A DNA stretch of 64,000 bases, taken from contig NC_063281.1 in assembly GCF_910591885.1 (NCBI RefSeq), positions 9,221,200 to 9,285,199 of the forward strand, in the 5' to 3' direction. The notes under the pieces are model-generated. The model did no database searches. It saw only the letters and a list, made by a program, of their open reading frames with translations, and had not been told where the DNA came from. Origin of the DNA: Bombus terrestris (lineage: Eukaryota > Arthropoda > Insecta > Hymenoptera > Apidae). Shown here piece by piece: positions 1 through 12,190 of the stretch. Position 1 is the stretch's first letter. The number at the start of each line of letters is the position of its first letter. The translations under genes were made by a program, and so were the position numbers.

Positions 1-3000
1 TATTTTTCCACGTAAAAGTGGCTTGGAAAAAATATTCTTTGTCCTCGTTATTGTTGTTTTCTACTATATTACATTCTTAAAGTTTTGAAATTCCACTTAA
101 AACGTACACGAAATTTTTTTCGAAATTAGCAGATTCTGTTCTTTATGCAATCATATTTCGTCAGTGTTTACGATGTACTTTTGCTAAAATTACGAGACGC
201 TAAGTGGTCTCTCCGCTTTATTATGTATTAATTCATGAAAAATGTGGACACGCGTTATACACAAGCTTTAGATAGCCAGGCCACTGTATATATCCTGTTT
301 AATCCTATCACGGCCGCTATCGCACTTAGCCTCATTTAATTATCCTAAATGTCTTGGGCTTCGATTTACGAGGTGCTAGCTCTGTCTTGTCGCGTATGGA
401 TCCGATCGTCGTAACGGGTCATCATCGGGAATAAATACCATTGTAACGTGATATCCAATCTGGCCAGCTTGTGATTGAAACCGTGTTATAAAAGGGTTTA
501 TAGTCAACCGGCTTTTATTAAATTATTTTTCCTTTTCCAGACGCGTCTCGTCAAATTCGTTTGGCCAAACTGTATCTCGCTTCAAGGTTCACGCGTATAC
601 GTACACCACGAATAAAAATATAGAGCGATCATAAAATGAGCGAGAGCTGAGATTTACACGTTTCGATTGCACGTTTCCTTGCAGATGTAAGGATTTTGGT
701 AAGTGTTTTTTTAGAATGCGAGCAATATGAATTTGCGAAGAATGATATCACGATGAATTGGAAAAATACTAGAAACATACAAGAATGTTAGGTGTATTTT
801 GAAAAACAGTTGACGAAAAACAGGTGGGAATTTTCGTGAGTCTATCTATTAAATTGTTTTCTAATGAAGAACGAATTTCATTCGAGACAAATTTTTATAT
901 TGTCTGTGCGTAACACATTATCGTAAATTGTGACTATACCGATAAGAGTCACTTTCGAAAGCTTTGATTTAGCATTCCGTTGATACACTGTTTGACTGCT
1001 GTTCCACACGGTTGAAGGTTCTTCCATCTTCGAATGAGATTTCGCGTCAACCGGGAAAGATAGCGGCGTTCGAGCGAATCCCAGCGTGAAATTGTTGGAT
1101 GATTAAAGTGGCCGGAGATCGGTTTACCGGTTCTCTGTCGAATTAAACGAGACACTTCGAGTTTAAGGGATGATTCAAAGTTTGAACAGTTTCATTACAC
1201 CTTGTGTTCATCCGTTCTGAATATCTCGAGTGGGTAAAATAGTAGATAAGTGAATTCAATCGACAAAAGTTCAGTTAGTCGGATATTAAATAAAACTTCC
1301 TTCCAACAAATAGAGTCCAAGTGAATGAAATCCTGCTTCTACTTCTGCAGTTCTACTTCTGTTCCCAAAATTCTATTTCCAAAAAGTTTATTTATTTAAA
1401 AACAGAATAATATTTTCGAGTAATTTCTATATTTCTATATTTCTAAATTTCCAACTTTATGACACGTCGTTGAACCACTGGCGATGATAGAAATTTTTAA
1501 AATCTGGGGCAGACTCTTACGTACGGCCTTAATTGTAGTTAGATCAATTAGTGACCTTGCTTAACGCTTTACGACCCTACTGAATTGTATTTCACCTACT
1601 ACACTTATCGTAAATTGTCTCAAAGCTGAATGACGTCAGATTAATTGGCCCCCAACGACATGTTTTTTTGGAAAAAGGTGCATTATTGCCAACGTACACA
1701 TTGCTAAGGCGATAAAATCGGGAGAGAAATTTCGAGAATGTAACGAGTCAACAATGGCTACTTTGGAACGATATCAATTGCGCTCGAGAGGCGATGAATC
1801 GTAAATTCGCGTGAACTATCCTTTACAGGCATAAATTTGCTTAAATTCCTTTGCCAAAGAATTGTGTACATGTTCGTGTGTAAACAGGAGTTTGCATTGT
1901 CTTTCGTGGATCGAGGGACGCCAATAATCAAGTATGCTTTTACTATTATGCAGCTCACAAAAGACCCTTGCCTATAGTGCCTGAAATACTCGAGTGTATT
2001 CCTTTTTCCACGACATTCGCGAGAATGCGCTCGCCTGGATTTATGTCGGCGCCTACTTGATTAAATTAACCGCATAAAATGCTCGCACAATTCCTTTGAA
2101 TATCCTTCAATTGTGTTACATCCTTTAGGACATTTTCGTTCCAACCATTATTTTTATTGCTATGAAATTGGTTAAATATCTTAAGGTGAGATTGTCTCGT
2201 GTAACAACAATAAGAGTAGTGATTATTATGAATTTTCTTTTTAGTCTAACTATTGGTTACGCGGTAAATACTAGACCTTTTTAAGATATAAATAGATAGT
2301 TTTGAAGTACAGATGTAATTTGTTTGCTTTATTTTTAATTTAATGATAATTATTTTTCGGGTCATTATTATTTCCTTCCTCTACGTTAAGGCTGTCTCTA
2401 TATAGTCGTCTTTGTCCGGATAATCCTCTCTAAATTCCTATAATCTTGGTGCTTTTGCAACACTAAACTCAAAGGAAACATAGCGACACATCTACTAACG
2501 ATGCCATTAACAACCAAAGTTTCACTCAAGCTCCTCCTACTCATATTTTCTACGATACTGTACCTATTCGCGTAGGAATTTAGTAACGCACAATTGATAC
2601 TGTTTTCTACGGAATTAAGAAGTTTCAAGGTTCTCTTCTCTGATGAAATTTCCACGTTGACTTTGTTAAGGATTATGATGGAATGAAACATTTGGTCAAA
2701 GCGAAGAGAAGTATCGTTAGCTGGAAACTCTGCTATCGGAAGCGATACCGTTGGAATTATAAGCATCAAAGCCACTCATTACGGTGGAATTATGCAGGCA
2801 CGATAGAAAAAGGTATTACCACGAAAATCCACGTGTTCGGTTAACGAGGCCACCCAGCACCGCCGTTAACGTTTTTCACACGGCAGAAATGCACTTTATA
2901 TTCTCTTTCTTTCCGTGAATCGTGAATTTTTATTGATGGCGGTTTTATATAGCGTACATGAAGGTATAAGCAGCGAAAATCTCATTAGATCGCTGTTGGT

Positions 3001-3893
3001 CCATAGTATCCAAGTCGTTTCAAGTTGCTTGTTAAAATGCGCGCAAGAATGTCGTCATCTCTTTGTTATCCTCTTATACATATACCGTTAGCTCAGCTTG
3101 AAAATAGATAAAAATCCATAATTGTTATAAAACTCCGTAAGTGCAATAATTAAAGTTCCGATAATTCTAATTAAATTTTGCCTATTCTCGGTTACTCGAC
3201 TTTCCACATGTTCCATGTTCTGAAATATGCTAATATTCGAACATGTCTTGGTTCCGAGCTATTCTGATTGAATTTTATTGAACTGAACGGTGTTCTACCG
3301 TAACTGATTCGCAGAGATGCGTCTCTTTCAAAATTCTCTATCCATGACTATCCGAGAGATTCGCGTACTTTCGGATGAGGCATTATCTCCATATAAATAG
3401 CGAGCGAACTTCAAATTGCCTTAGACCGCGGATCTTTATGCAAATTCATGTTTTGATGGACAGGATCAACGAATACGTAATCTAAATTGAGATTTGTTTC
3501 CCTTTGCAAATATTGCAACGGCTGCTTTACTACCACGTATTTGGGTATCATTGAGTTCATCCCCGTTAACAAATAGAATAAATCAATAAACTATTGTGAA
3601 AGGCAGCATTATTCTCTCGTATCAATGGAATGTCGAATGCAATACAAATAAATGCAGATAATATTTCCTTAACATATACGTAAAATTCATCTTCCTTATC
3701 CTGCTCCCATAGTATTTCCTTAGAAGAGGCACTTTAGCTCTCAGCCATTCCGAAAAACACGTATTTCCAGCGTGCAATTTCCTTGGAACCAGACGTTTCC
3801 ATGCCCACGGGGATCATTTCCCCATTTACCTCCGTGTTCCGCTCTATTTGCAGAGAAACTTTCACTAACGCGAACTTCTTTTACAATTTCCAG
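1..3893. other. Upstream intergenic region, no gene recognised
   Basis: AT-rich sequence with scattered short open frames but no recognisable protein domain, splice chain or RNA gene. It precedes the receptor gene starting near 3.9 kb and presumably contains its promoter and any upstream non-coding exons. No TATA or initiator could be assigned with confidence. Confidence 0.5.
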
Positions 3894-4047
3894 GGCACAA
3901 AGATTTGAGAAAGGAAGCTGAGCTGAAGCGTTTGCGGCTGTTGGCCAGTGAAGACCACGATTAAGATGTGAACCACGACGATTCGTTTCCGCAACATACG
4001 GGACCACACTGTCTTTGTCCAAAGGAAGAACGAAATCGAACGTGTTC
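3894..4047 (+). promoter_or_regulatory. Probable 5' UTR of the CCHamide receptor with a start-stop uORF
   Basis: A good 3' splice site (pyrimidine-rich stretch ending in CAG at 3891-3893) precedes the first coding exon, so the leader probably begins at 3894. The only ATG in it before the main start is at 3966-3968. It is followed at once by TGA (3969-3971), giving a minimal start-stop ORF, with A at -3, a favourable context. The main ATG at 4048 has T at -3, a weaker context. Leader limits are inferred; no transcript is available. Confidence 0.4.
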
Positions 4048-4371
4048 ATGGCTTGGACTACGGTTTCCCCGTTTTTGCTCTTATCTTCGACCTCATGGAC
4101 TACACCGTCCATCTCGAACGTCCTCAAGGACACTTTTGGGGTCGCTTCAACCACACATTACACGAACATCGAAAAGCAAATAAACACGGAAGTAAAGTAC
4201 ACGCCGTATGAAGATCGGCCGGAAACATACTTCGTGCCAATCGTGTTCCTGCTGATTCTTGTGATCGGACTTACAGGAAATGGCGTGCTCGCGCTCATCA
4301 TACTGCGCCACAGTAACATGAGGAACGTTCCCAACATTTATGTCTTTTCGTTGGCGCTCGGAGATCTCTTG
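4048..4371 (+). CDS. CCHaR: CCHamide receptor exon 1: N-terminus, TM1, start of TM2
   Basis: It encodes 108 residues: a roughly 70-residue extracellular N-terminus, TM1, intracellular loop 1 (NMRNVPN) and the start of TM2 ending in GDLL. It ends in phase 0. The family sequence continues directly into V-I-L-T-C, which requires cutting after TTG at 4369-4371, so the intron begins GCACGT. The nearest GT (4378) would add Ala-Arg inside TM2. Confidence 0.82.
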
Positions 4372-7300
4372 GCACGTGTTTATTCTTATTCTAGATTTAT
4401 TATCGATGTTTTACCATCCCTAAAATTCTCTGCTCGTAAAAACGATCAGTCCCTTTTCTTTACGATGAGATTTCTCCCTTCGATGTGCATTCGGATATTT
4501 CCCTTCCCCGAGACATAGTTTCCTAAAAGGTTCAACTCTTAAATTGTCTTCGCGCGATCGTTGTTTCTCAAACTATATGTGCGTTCAGAGTAAGAAAATG
4601 TTCGTAATGTTTGAGTCAGAAAAATGTTCGAATACAGTGACGGGTAAAACTTTTCTTATTGACTTGCGCAATTCGCAAATTTAATTACGGACAATATTTG
4701 AGCGATGTACGTTTGAAAACAGACTATTCAAACCTTCCTTTGTAGCAAATATCGTGTATATTGACAGATCGACGATCATAGTTCTCTACGAGCATATAGC
4801 TTTCAGCCATCAAATTCTCGTTTTTGATCTTTTTTTTACTCGATCTAAAGCGTATGATATTTTCTCATTCTTTCATTAACATATCAAAGATTAATAGTAC
4901 ATCATAATAGACAACGAGTCTACTTTATTATTCTATGCAAAATTCAAGATTCAATTTTAGAATGTTTGATTGATTCAACTAAGTTAGCTAACCTTGCTAT
5001 TATAGACAGTTCTCGTTAAGCTGAGATTCCTTTTCTCCTTCAAATGTTTTCTGTTTACATTTCAAAGAAAGAGAGACTTATCGGTGCACAATGAAGAGTC
5101 TCAATGAATTCTTTCCTTAGTCATTCGAAATTTTATTTAGCTTGGAGACTATTGTTCGAATAAAAACGTCATTGACGATTCTTTTCTGAGACAATGATTC
5201 GATATTGCGCTGCAGGTGATTCTTACGTGCGTACCATTCACTTTCACCGTATATATCGTGGATTCTTGGCCTTTTGGACTCGTGCTCTGCAAGATTTCCG
5301 AGTGCGCCAAGGATATCTCCATCGGAGTCTCCGTCTTCACTTTAACGGCACTATCCGCGGACAGATTCTTCGCTATCGTCGATCCGATGAGAAAGCTCCA
5401 CGCCTCGGGTACGAGCTTCGATTTCCCATTTTCCCGTCATTCTGAAATAGAAATCTTCGCAATGAAAAGCAAGAGCACGGAAAACGTTCGAAAGCTTAAG
5501 CGGCTATTCTACCTATTCTACTATGATATAATAATATTCATCAGAAGACATTTGTAAATGTCACCGAAACACGAACAAATACATATACAAAATATCCAAG
5601 GAAAATATTGTACAATTTCTATGTACGAAAGCATGAAAGAACAGCTAAAAAATATTAAAATACGTCAAGATTAAAAATACTTCATATAGGAATAACAATT
5701 TTTCGCCATCTCCTTTGTTTAATTCAATTCAAATAATACAATACAATTTAATAATAATACAATGTACAAACGTATAAAAATAATGGAATACAGAAATAAG
5801 GGTAATCGAAGTTAAACAAAGTTTCATAGTCGATTTTGATAATACATATATTTTTTACAAGATCCTCTCGTACTGAAAACGTTTTCCGCATTTTACGCCG
5901 CAATTTAATATTCCGTGGGTGGAACTATGTGCGCACCACGGATACCAAAGGAATTTATATAAAGTGAAATACGCGAATTTCGTTTGCTCTTGGAAAGAAA
6001 GATATTCTATGGTATCTGCAGTGCGCCATGAAAAGAAATACTCGAGCAAATATGAATACAGATGTGATCGATGAAATCAGTCGTTTCCGACTTTTACTGT
6101 TCAAGGTACGGGAAGACGAGCAACGCGTTTCACGGTGATCGTCGCTTCCTTGATTTGGGTATTAGCCATTATATGCGCCATCCCGAGTTCCTTCTCCTAC
6201 ATCAGGGTTTTCAAAGTGAACGCCAACGTGACCTTTCAAGTGAGTTCGACTAGCATCCATAAGATAATTAATTTTATCGTTCGTGTTTCAACGATCGATC
6301 GACGAAACGTCTAACACGATTTTTCCTCATTTATTCCTTTCCAATTTCCCTTGCTTGGCATCAGACAACTGCTGTTCCACTGTATTGTCCAAATAATTTG
6401 CACCCATCTGATCGATTCGAGGGAAGGTTTTTATATTTGTTATATGATGTTCAATTTAAAGGCCTGCTACCCGTACCCTGCAGAATTTGGACCGAATTAC
6501 CCGAAAATGGTTTTGATCTGTCGGTTCTTCATATACTACGCTGTGCCGCTTGGTATTATTGCTTTCTTCTACATTCTTATGGCCAGACATCTGATTCACA
6601 GTACTAGGAATATTCCTGGCGAAATGCAGTGTCAGGTGAGTGGAAAAAAAAGTTTTAACGGTAGGCGATAAAAATGACTATCTTTTATGTTTGGAAATGA
6701 AAAGTCGAAGAGCTCATGATTAAACTGCAAAGAGACAAAAATTTGCTTTCGAGATGAACTCTTCGATTTACACAAAACGTTAAAATATACCATCTAATAA
6801 ACAAAAATTTCTATAATCGTTTAACCAAAATGCAATAGGAAAGCTATAAAAAAAAAAAAAAAAGACAAATAGCCAGCAAACACGGGGATGTGATAGTGAT
6901 CGAAGTTATCTTCTTTCAAATTTTTCATGTTCAACTGAGGACAAAAATATTCAAACATTCACCTCTCGAATTATTTCAGAGATAAGCAACACGCTTTAAT
7001 TTACATACGCCATTCAGTACAACAGCTAGAAGTCTTATTAAACTCGATAAATATCAACTGGGCTGTGAACACAGGCCGAACTTCATTGATTCCTCTCGTG
7101 AATTTTCGCGTTTCACGAACTTGGAGCTTAATACGTAACCACAGGACTCGTTTAAAGTTGCCAAGAAATATTTACTCGATCCAGTAAAGTTCTAGCAAAG
7201 TCCAGACGCAACGTTTTCGATTATGAAAAAAATTTATTCAACGAGGAAGAATATAAAAGAAGGGGGCGTATTCTTTAATAATATCGTACACGAATTTCAG

Positions 7301-9264
7301 AAGTATCACAATTCGAAACAATTAATTTCCATATTGAAAGAACGTTACGAGAAATTACAAAAATAACATTCCATCGAATAATATTAATAGGATAATTTTG
7401 ATGAAATAAATTTCTTTCTTAGAGTATATTCTACTTGCTAAAATTATTTGTCTAATAAATAACGTCTCGTAAACTTCGAAATAATTTCTCGTACTTTCTG
7501 TGAAACTTTTTTGAGTTCCGTCACTTTTGACATACACGCGCAATATATTTTGTATCACTTTGATACTCGTTTGATTACAGCTAAAGCAGGTGAAAGCTCG
7601 TAAAAAGGTGGCGAAAATGGTGATGGCGTTCGTGATCGTTTTCGCAGTATGCTTCTTCCCGCAACACGTGTTTATGCTATGGTTTTACATCCACCCAACC
7701 GCCCAACAGGATTACAACACATTTTGGCATTATTTCCGGATTCTTAGCTTCTGCCTGGCATTTACCAATAGCTGCATTAATCCCATCGCATTGTATTGTG
7801 TGAGCAGCACGTTTAGAAAATATTTCGACAGGTATTTTCTGCATTGGCAAAAATATTATTCTACAATTTAAGAAATATACGATCGATCCATTTTTAGTTT
7901 CATAACGATGCTTTATCAAAATGTACAAAAAATCAGTTCCCATTATTTCGAGTAATATTATCTTCGTTTCGCAAGGAATTATGCTTCTTTCGGTATAAAA
8001 TATTGGAAAAGAAATCAGGAAAAAAAAATGTGACACCTGGCGCATGACTACGAACCGATCCAGTCTATTTCCATAAATTTTCAAGAATGGTCAATTAACA
8101 GGATAATCAATGACGTTTCGCGTCAGTTAATCACTATATGCAACCACAATTAATTCGTTACGTATTTTACGCTCCTCTTTAAAAATCAATCCCGGCTCAA
8201 CTCGTGAAAAATTATAAAACGAATCGCTCGTTGTCATGAATATTTATTGCCGGATTGAGATATGGTTTCGGATATACTATCGGACTATCTCGTTTATAGC
8301 GATGCCCCGAACCTATCCAATTTTCGATTGAACGCTCAATCATATATATTTATCAAACCTATTTTTCCCAATTCGATGTGCCAATAATTTGATCAAAAGT
8401 TAACGATACATTAATAAACAAGAAACAGCACTTACTAACTTTTTATGAAACTATAGAAAATTGGATTTTATCTGAAATTATAAGAGATGGAAATTCCTCA
8501 CAAAATTACGTGAAATTTTGTTTCCACGAATTTTTATGAAATTATATGAAATTCCGTTATTAATAATTTGTACGGAATAATATGAAACTGATATTTTATG
8601 AAATTTTCAGAGTATCAAATTAAATCATTAATTAAAAGACATAATAATAATAATTATTATAATAATTACTTCTATTATTTTTTAAATAAATGTTCAGAAT
8701 TAAATAATGAAGGGAAAATAAGGTAGAGATAAAGTTTCAGTTTTTAATAATAATTTGCATACTCTCATCTCTAATTATGGTCCAAAATTTATTACTCGAA
8801 AAACTCCTCATGAACGAATTAATACGATTTAACGAGCAAGCAGAAGTAAACGAGTATTTCGTTTTTTTCTTGTTAACTTTAAGGAGCTCACATTATTGTA
8901 GCCAACTAACAGACTAAAGTCGTTAAAGTGTAACAAATTTCGTTGCAGGTATCTGTTCTGTTGCGTGTCGAGAAGGATCCGCAGACGACGTCATTGTTCA
9001 TCGGACTTGAGCTCGCGAGGACGAGGTAAAAGTTTCTCGTTGATAAGCTCCAAAAGATACGATTCTCGACGCGGTCAACGAAACACCATGCACATGTCCA
9101 TCTTTGGAAACGACACCAAAACCAGTGGCCCCATCAAGGAACAGGAGACGACCATTAGTCTAACCGCGTGTCCTAACGGTATCGAGGATGGAGTGAAAAG
9201 CCAGCAAAATTCCACGACGGAGCAGTCGAACATTCGCGAATGTTCGTTAAGCTCCAAGGACTGA
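4048..9264 (+). CDS. CCHaR: CCHamide-type neuropeptide receptor (class A GPCR), six coding exons
   Basis: Predicted exons are 4048-4371, 5216-5408, 6106-6239, 6462-6635, 7581-7831 and 8949-9264; all phases join and give about 463 residues. TM1 follows an extracellular RPETYFVP motif and contains GNGVLALIILRH. TM2 has LALGDLL, and TM3 ends in SADRFFAIVDP (DRF in place of DRY). TM5 contains FFIYYAVPLGIIAFFYIL, TM6 has CFFPQHV, and TM7 has NSCINPIALYCVS (NPxxY-like). The cytoplasmic tail has a Cys pair followed by an Arg-rich stretch. These motifs match the insect CCHamide-1/-2 receptor family, bombesin-receptor relatives that couple peptide binding to G proteins at the plasma membrane. Subtype 1 versus 2 was not resolved. 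Intron 1 appears to be GC-AG. The start at 4048 is the first in-frame ATG; an upstream coding exon cannot be excluded. Confidence 0.9.
5216..5408 (+). CDS. CCHaR: CCHamide receptor exon 2: TM2 to TM3
   Basis: It encodes 64 residues plus one base. It holds the rest of TM2, extracellular loop 1, the conserved Cys of TM3 (LVLCKISE) and the highly conserved KDISIGVSVFTLTALSADRF block at the cytoplasmic end of TM3. The acceptor CAG is at 5213-5215 and the donor GTACGA follows 5408. Confidence 0.88.
6106..6239 (+). CDS. CCHaR: CCHamide receptor exon 3: TM4
   Basis: Two bases complete the Gly codon from exon 2, followed by 44 codons. It encodes the basic end of loop 2 (GRRATRF), TM4 (VIVASLIWVLAIICAIP) and the first part of extracellular loop 2, with an Asn-Val-Thr glycosylation sequon. 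The donor is a consensus GTGAGT at 6240. Confidence 0.85.
6462..6635 (+). CDS. CCHaR: CCHamide receptor exon 4: ECL2 and TM5
   Basis: It has 58 codons in phase 0, beginning A-C-Y-P-Y-P. The Cys is the loop-2 partner of the TM3 Cys. TM5 (YYAVPLGIIAFFYILMARHL) follows, then the family-typical NIPGEMQ. The acceptor AAG at 6459-6461 has a modest pyrimidine tract; the donor is GTGAGT. Confidence 0.85.
7581..7831 (+). CDS. CCHaR: CCHamide receptor exon 5: TM6 and TM7
   Basis: It begins L-K-Q-V-K-A-R-K-K-V and encodes TM6 (CFFPQHVFMLWFY), extracellular loop 3 and TM7 (NSCINPIALYCVS), ending at TFRKYFDR. It ends with two bases of an Arg codon, completed by exon 6. The donor is GTATTT. If it is not used, translation runs 12 codons into the intron and stops at 7869-7871. 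Confidence 0.88.
8949..9264 (+). CDS. CCHaR: CCHamide receptor exon 6: C-terminal tail
   Basis: It continues R-Y-L-F-C-C-V-S-R-R-I, with a membrane-proximal Cys pair that is a typical palmitoylation site, then an Arg cluster and a Ser/Thr-rich tail ending S-L-S-S-K-D and TGA at 9262-9264. Joining it to exon 5 restores the family C-terminus after helix 8. Confidence 0.8.
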
Positions 9265-11033
9265 AAAATTTAACGATTTTCCGGCAACCAATGATCACGC
9301 CCGTGTATATTCTTTTCATTTGAAAAACACTATTCGTGTCGATGGTCCAATAACTCTTAGGCGAAGATCACATTCGAAAGATATATTAGGTCGGATTCCT
9401 CACGTTTCTCGGAAGAAAAATTTTGAAATTCGGTACATTGTTAGGAATTCGATGTCGAGGCTAGCTCTTCATTTAGCTCTGGGATTGATCCATTAAGAAG
9501 CAATATTTCCTGTCGCCGTCGATCAATTTATTTATTGAATTTCCTTTTTTAATATTATGGCTTTGAAAGGGAACTCTGAGGATTTTCTTGATAGCTTCTT
9601 CGTTGTTATTTAGTGCATCTAGAAATACGAAACAAATGCTTGCAGTTCCTTTTTGCGATCATAAAATGAATTTTATGGAATTCAACGTTGATTCATAATG
9701 GGTTAAATCGACCAAACGGCCGTGACATCGTAAGTTCTCCAAAGGCTAAAAATCTTTGAATCTATCAAATTATTTCCTTCCTTTGAAGACTTCGTATTAA
9801 GATTTCATATTTCAGAGATCCTTTTAGTCACTAACTATAAGCGGCACGAGACCATCAAGAATGGACTTATCATACTTTTCTCCCGCGTTCTCAATGTCTT
9901 AAGCTTTAGCTTCAATTTCTGAAAGAGAGAGATAGAAGTAGCGATCGTCCATATCTAACGTTTCTGTCATTTCCTGTAAATTTTCGTCCAATATCTTGTC
10001 CCTCGAATGCATCTATATATGTCGTCGAAACTATAGCGTTAGGCAATTATTCTGTGAATTCGTGTGAAAATATGATTTGCAAGTACAAAGACTGCGACAG
10101 TTGTACGTTTAGAGAGCACCGATTTTATGAATAAAGTTCTGACAAGTAATCGTCGACGTTATTACCTATCCTTCGTCGTTTTTCTATTTTCCTTTCCAAC
10201 GTTTACAAAGCGAGGTAAAATGGAACGAAATGAAAACGAAATAAAAGGTGATCGATCCATTAATTTGATTGGAAGACCCACGTATCCAGCTTCATCCGAT
10301 ATCTCGTGCTTTCATCTCGTTTCATCCACAATTTGATATTTGATCTCGGACAGTACAGGACGATCGAGAAAATACTCGCTCGTTACTGTCGTTCCTGCAC
10401 AAAGTGTCGTTTAAAACTCAATATAAATTCAACTTCAGGGCATTGGGGGCAGCAACGGGCATCGATTGCTCTCTGGACAGAAACGAATCGTTTTCTCGCA
10501 GGATTTGTCGTCGCTGCACGCTCGGCACAAGAATCGACTTCAAAAGTCGTAGAGACTTCTGACTTTCTGTGTCGTAATCACTTTCCCATTGCACAATCGT
10601 CTTGCAAGCGGAGAGAAATGTCCGACAGTGATGTATTCAAACGACTACGACGATGGCACACTTATGAATTCTTATATTAGATGGAGCAAGAGGTACAACA
10701 CGCCCATTTCACTTTCCCTCTCGTTTCTTTGTTTCTTTCGTTATTTCTCGTTACACGTTCCCGATGCTTCGTCGTATTTAAAGAACGACAGGCTAATTTA
10801 ACGGATCGATTTTGCCAATTCCTCTGTGTAGACTGGCCAGACTTCATCAACGTACTCTACGCATGTATCAGGAGAACGAGTATATGCATCGCGACGACAA
10901 AGGTCCGTAACCGAATCGGGCTAATTTCAATCTTGCATTAATACGTAACTAGGTTAAAGACCGATCCAACCGTACTCATTACATTAGCGTAATCAGGCCA
11001 TTGTTCGCACGATGCGACGGTAAATTACACCTC
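9265..11033. other. 3' flank of the receptor and intergenic sequence
   Basis: It probably begins with the receptor 3' UTR. An AATAAA lies at 10130-10135, about 870 bases past the stop, and is the only notable poly(A)-type signal I marked here. Several short open frames (for example 10306-10680) show no recognisable domain. Confidence 0.35.
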
Positions 11034-11231
11034 ATGTCCTTTATTCGTGGCAGTTCTAGTTCTGAATTTTTGAGCAATATAGAATCTGCAAGAGGAACTA
11101 CGATAAATGAATTGTTTCCTCAGGAAAAGTTTAGTAGTGAAAGCAGGATGAATGAATTCTGTCCTCGCGAAGAAGTTAAAAGCGGAAACACAATGAATGA
11201 ACGAACTTTGCATTCATCGAAAATTCCCGAA
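11034..11231 (+). CDS. Candidate N-terminal exon of the coiled-coil gene (tentative)
   Basis: An open frame starts at ATG 11034 and runs to a possible donor (GTATAG at 11232). It encodes about 66 polar residues with a loose internal periodicity around Asn-Glu (TTINELFPQEK, SRMNEFCPREE, NTMNERT). It lies 0.8 kb upstream of the first firm exon of the coiled-coil gene, on the same strand. Phase 0 at its end would match an AG at 12037-12038. No homologue is recognised, so it may be non-coding. Confidence 0.25.
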
Positions 11232-12019
11232 GTATAGCTACAAGGGATAAACGTGATTTCTCTTCGTCGAATACTCTGAAGTGTTAATTTCTTTTTCTAT
11301 AAAAATTAAAAGATTTTCGAGGAAAAATTTACGACAGATTTCAAAGATTATATTGTATTCGAAATTTTTATTACAGCTCAAAATCCCTTTATGTATCGTA
11401 TACTGTTATCGAGGAAATAGCTATAAATTTATCAAATTAAGTAATAAAACGCGTAATCCCAGAAATGCTACGCTACGGAAAAATCTCGGATTATGTAAAT
11501 TGGAATTTAGCATATGGATCAGTACAAATATTATTAGCGACGAGAGCTTCGTTAACTAATGTTTTTATTATAAATATGATATATCTGATCTATTGATTGC
11601 GTCGTAAATTAATTTTGCTTCCGCTGTCGACCTTAGAATCGATAAAAGTACTTTTGCTTCGTGAAAAATTCGCTTCGCAAATCTAATATTAATTAAATTG
11701 TCGAAATATTCTATACTGTTCTAAAATTCTTTGTCTCTTGCGTTTCTACTTAGTAGATTTGTACGTCTTTAACGCGACAAAGTTATAAACGACATTAGTT
11801 ATCTCGTGAGACATGCTCGAAATTGTCGATGAAAATTAAATTCTATGTCGCGCACGTAGTTTGGATTTCGCATCCGTGTGCAATATTTGCATTCATTCGG
11901 TGTTAAAGCCGAGGGAAATTCGTGTATCAGAGATGTTCCTTGCATCGAGCCCTAGCAACGTGGCGTCCATTTCTACCGTTAATAAAGGGAAGCGTTGTGA
12001 CTGTTTAATCTTCGAGCAG

Positions 12020-12190
12020 ACAAACGATCTCGACAGAGAGCGAAGAGGTGAAAGCTGACGAGAAATTCTGCTGGAAATGCAGAGGTGAGACCGCAGACGC
12101 GGACGACGATGCGGCCTCGTTCCCCCACATTCAAGATCTCTGTCCCGCTGACAGGAGAAGGATAGCTTTGCTGGTTAAGCAGTTAATTAA
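12020..12190 (+). CDS. Hinderin-like exon: CxxC and LCPADRRR helix
   Basis: Frame starting at 12021: the segment KADEKFCWKCRGETADADDD is followed by SFPHIQDLCPADRRRI and a basic helix. The donor GTAAAT is at 12191. Two bases left over join the A at 14671 to give Lys. The frame is closed by a stop upstream, so an acceptor must lie at about 12019-12038. Confidence 0.62.

Noticed and set aside
2398..2775. 125-codon minus-strand open frame
   Set aside because: It has no recognisable motif, no splice context and low-complexity AT-rich composition; probably chance.
3741..4154. 137-codon minus-strand frame antisense to receptor exon 1
   Set aside because: It is a shadow of the GC-richer leader and first exon; no motif of its own.
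10306..10680. 124-codon plus-strand frame between the receptor and the coiled-coil gene
   Set aside because: Composition resembles random translation, with no domain and no splice partner found.
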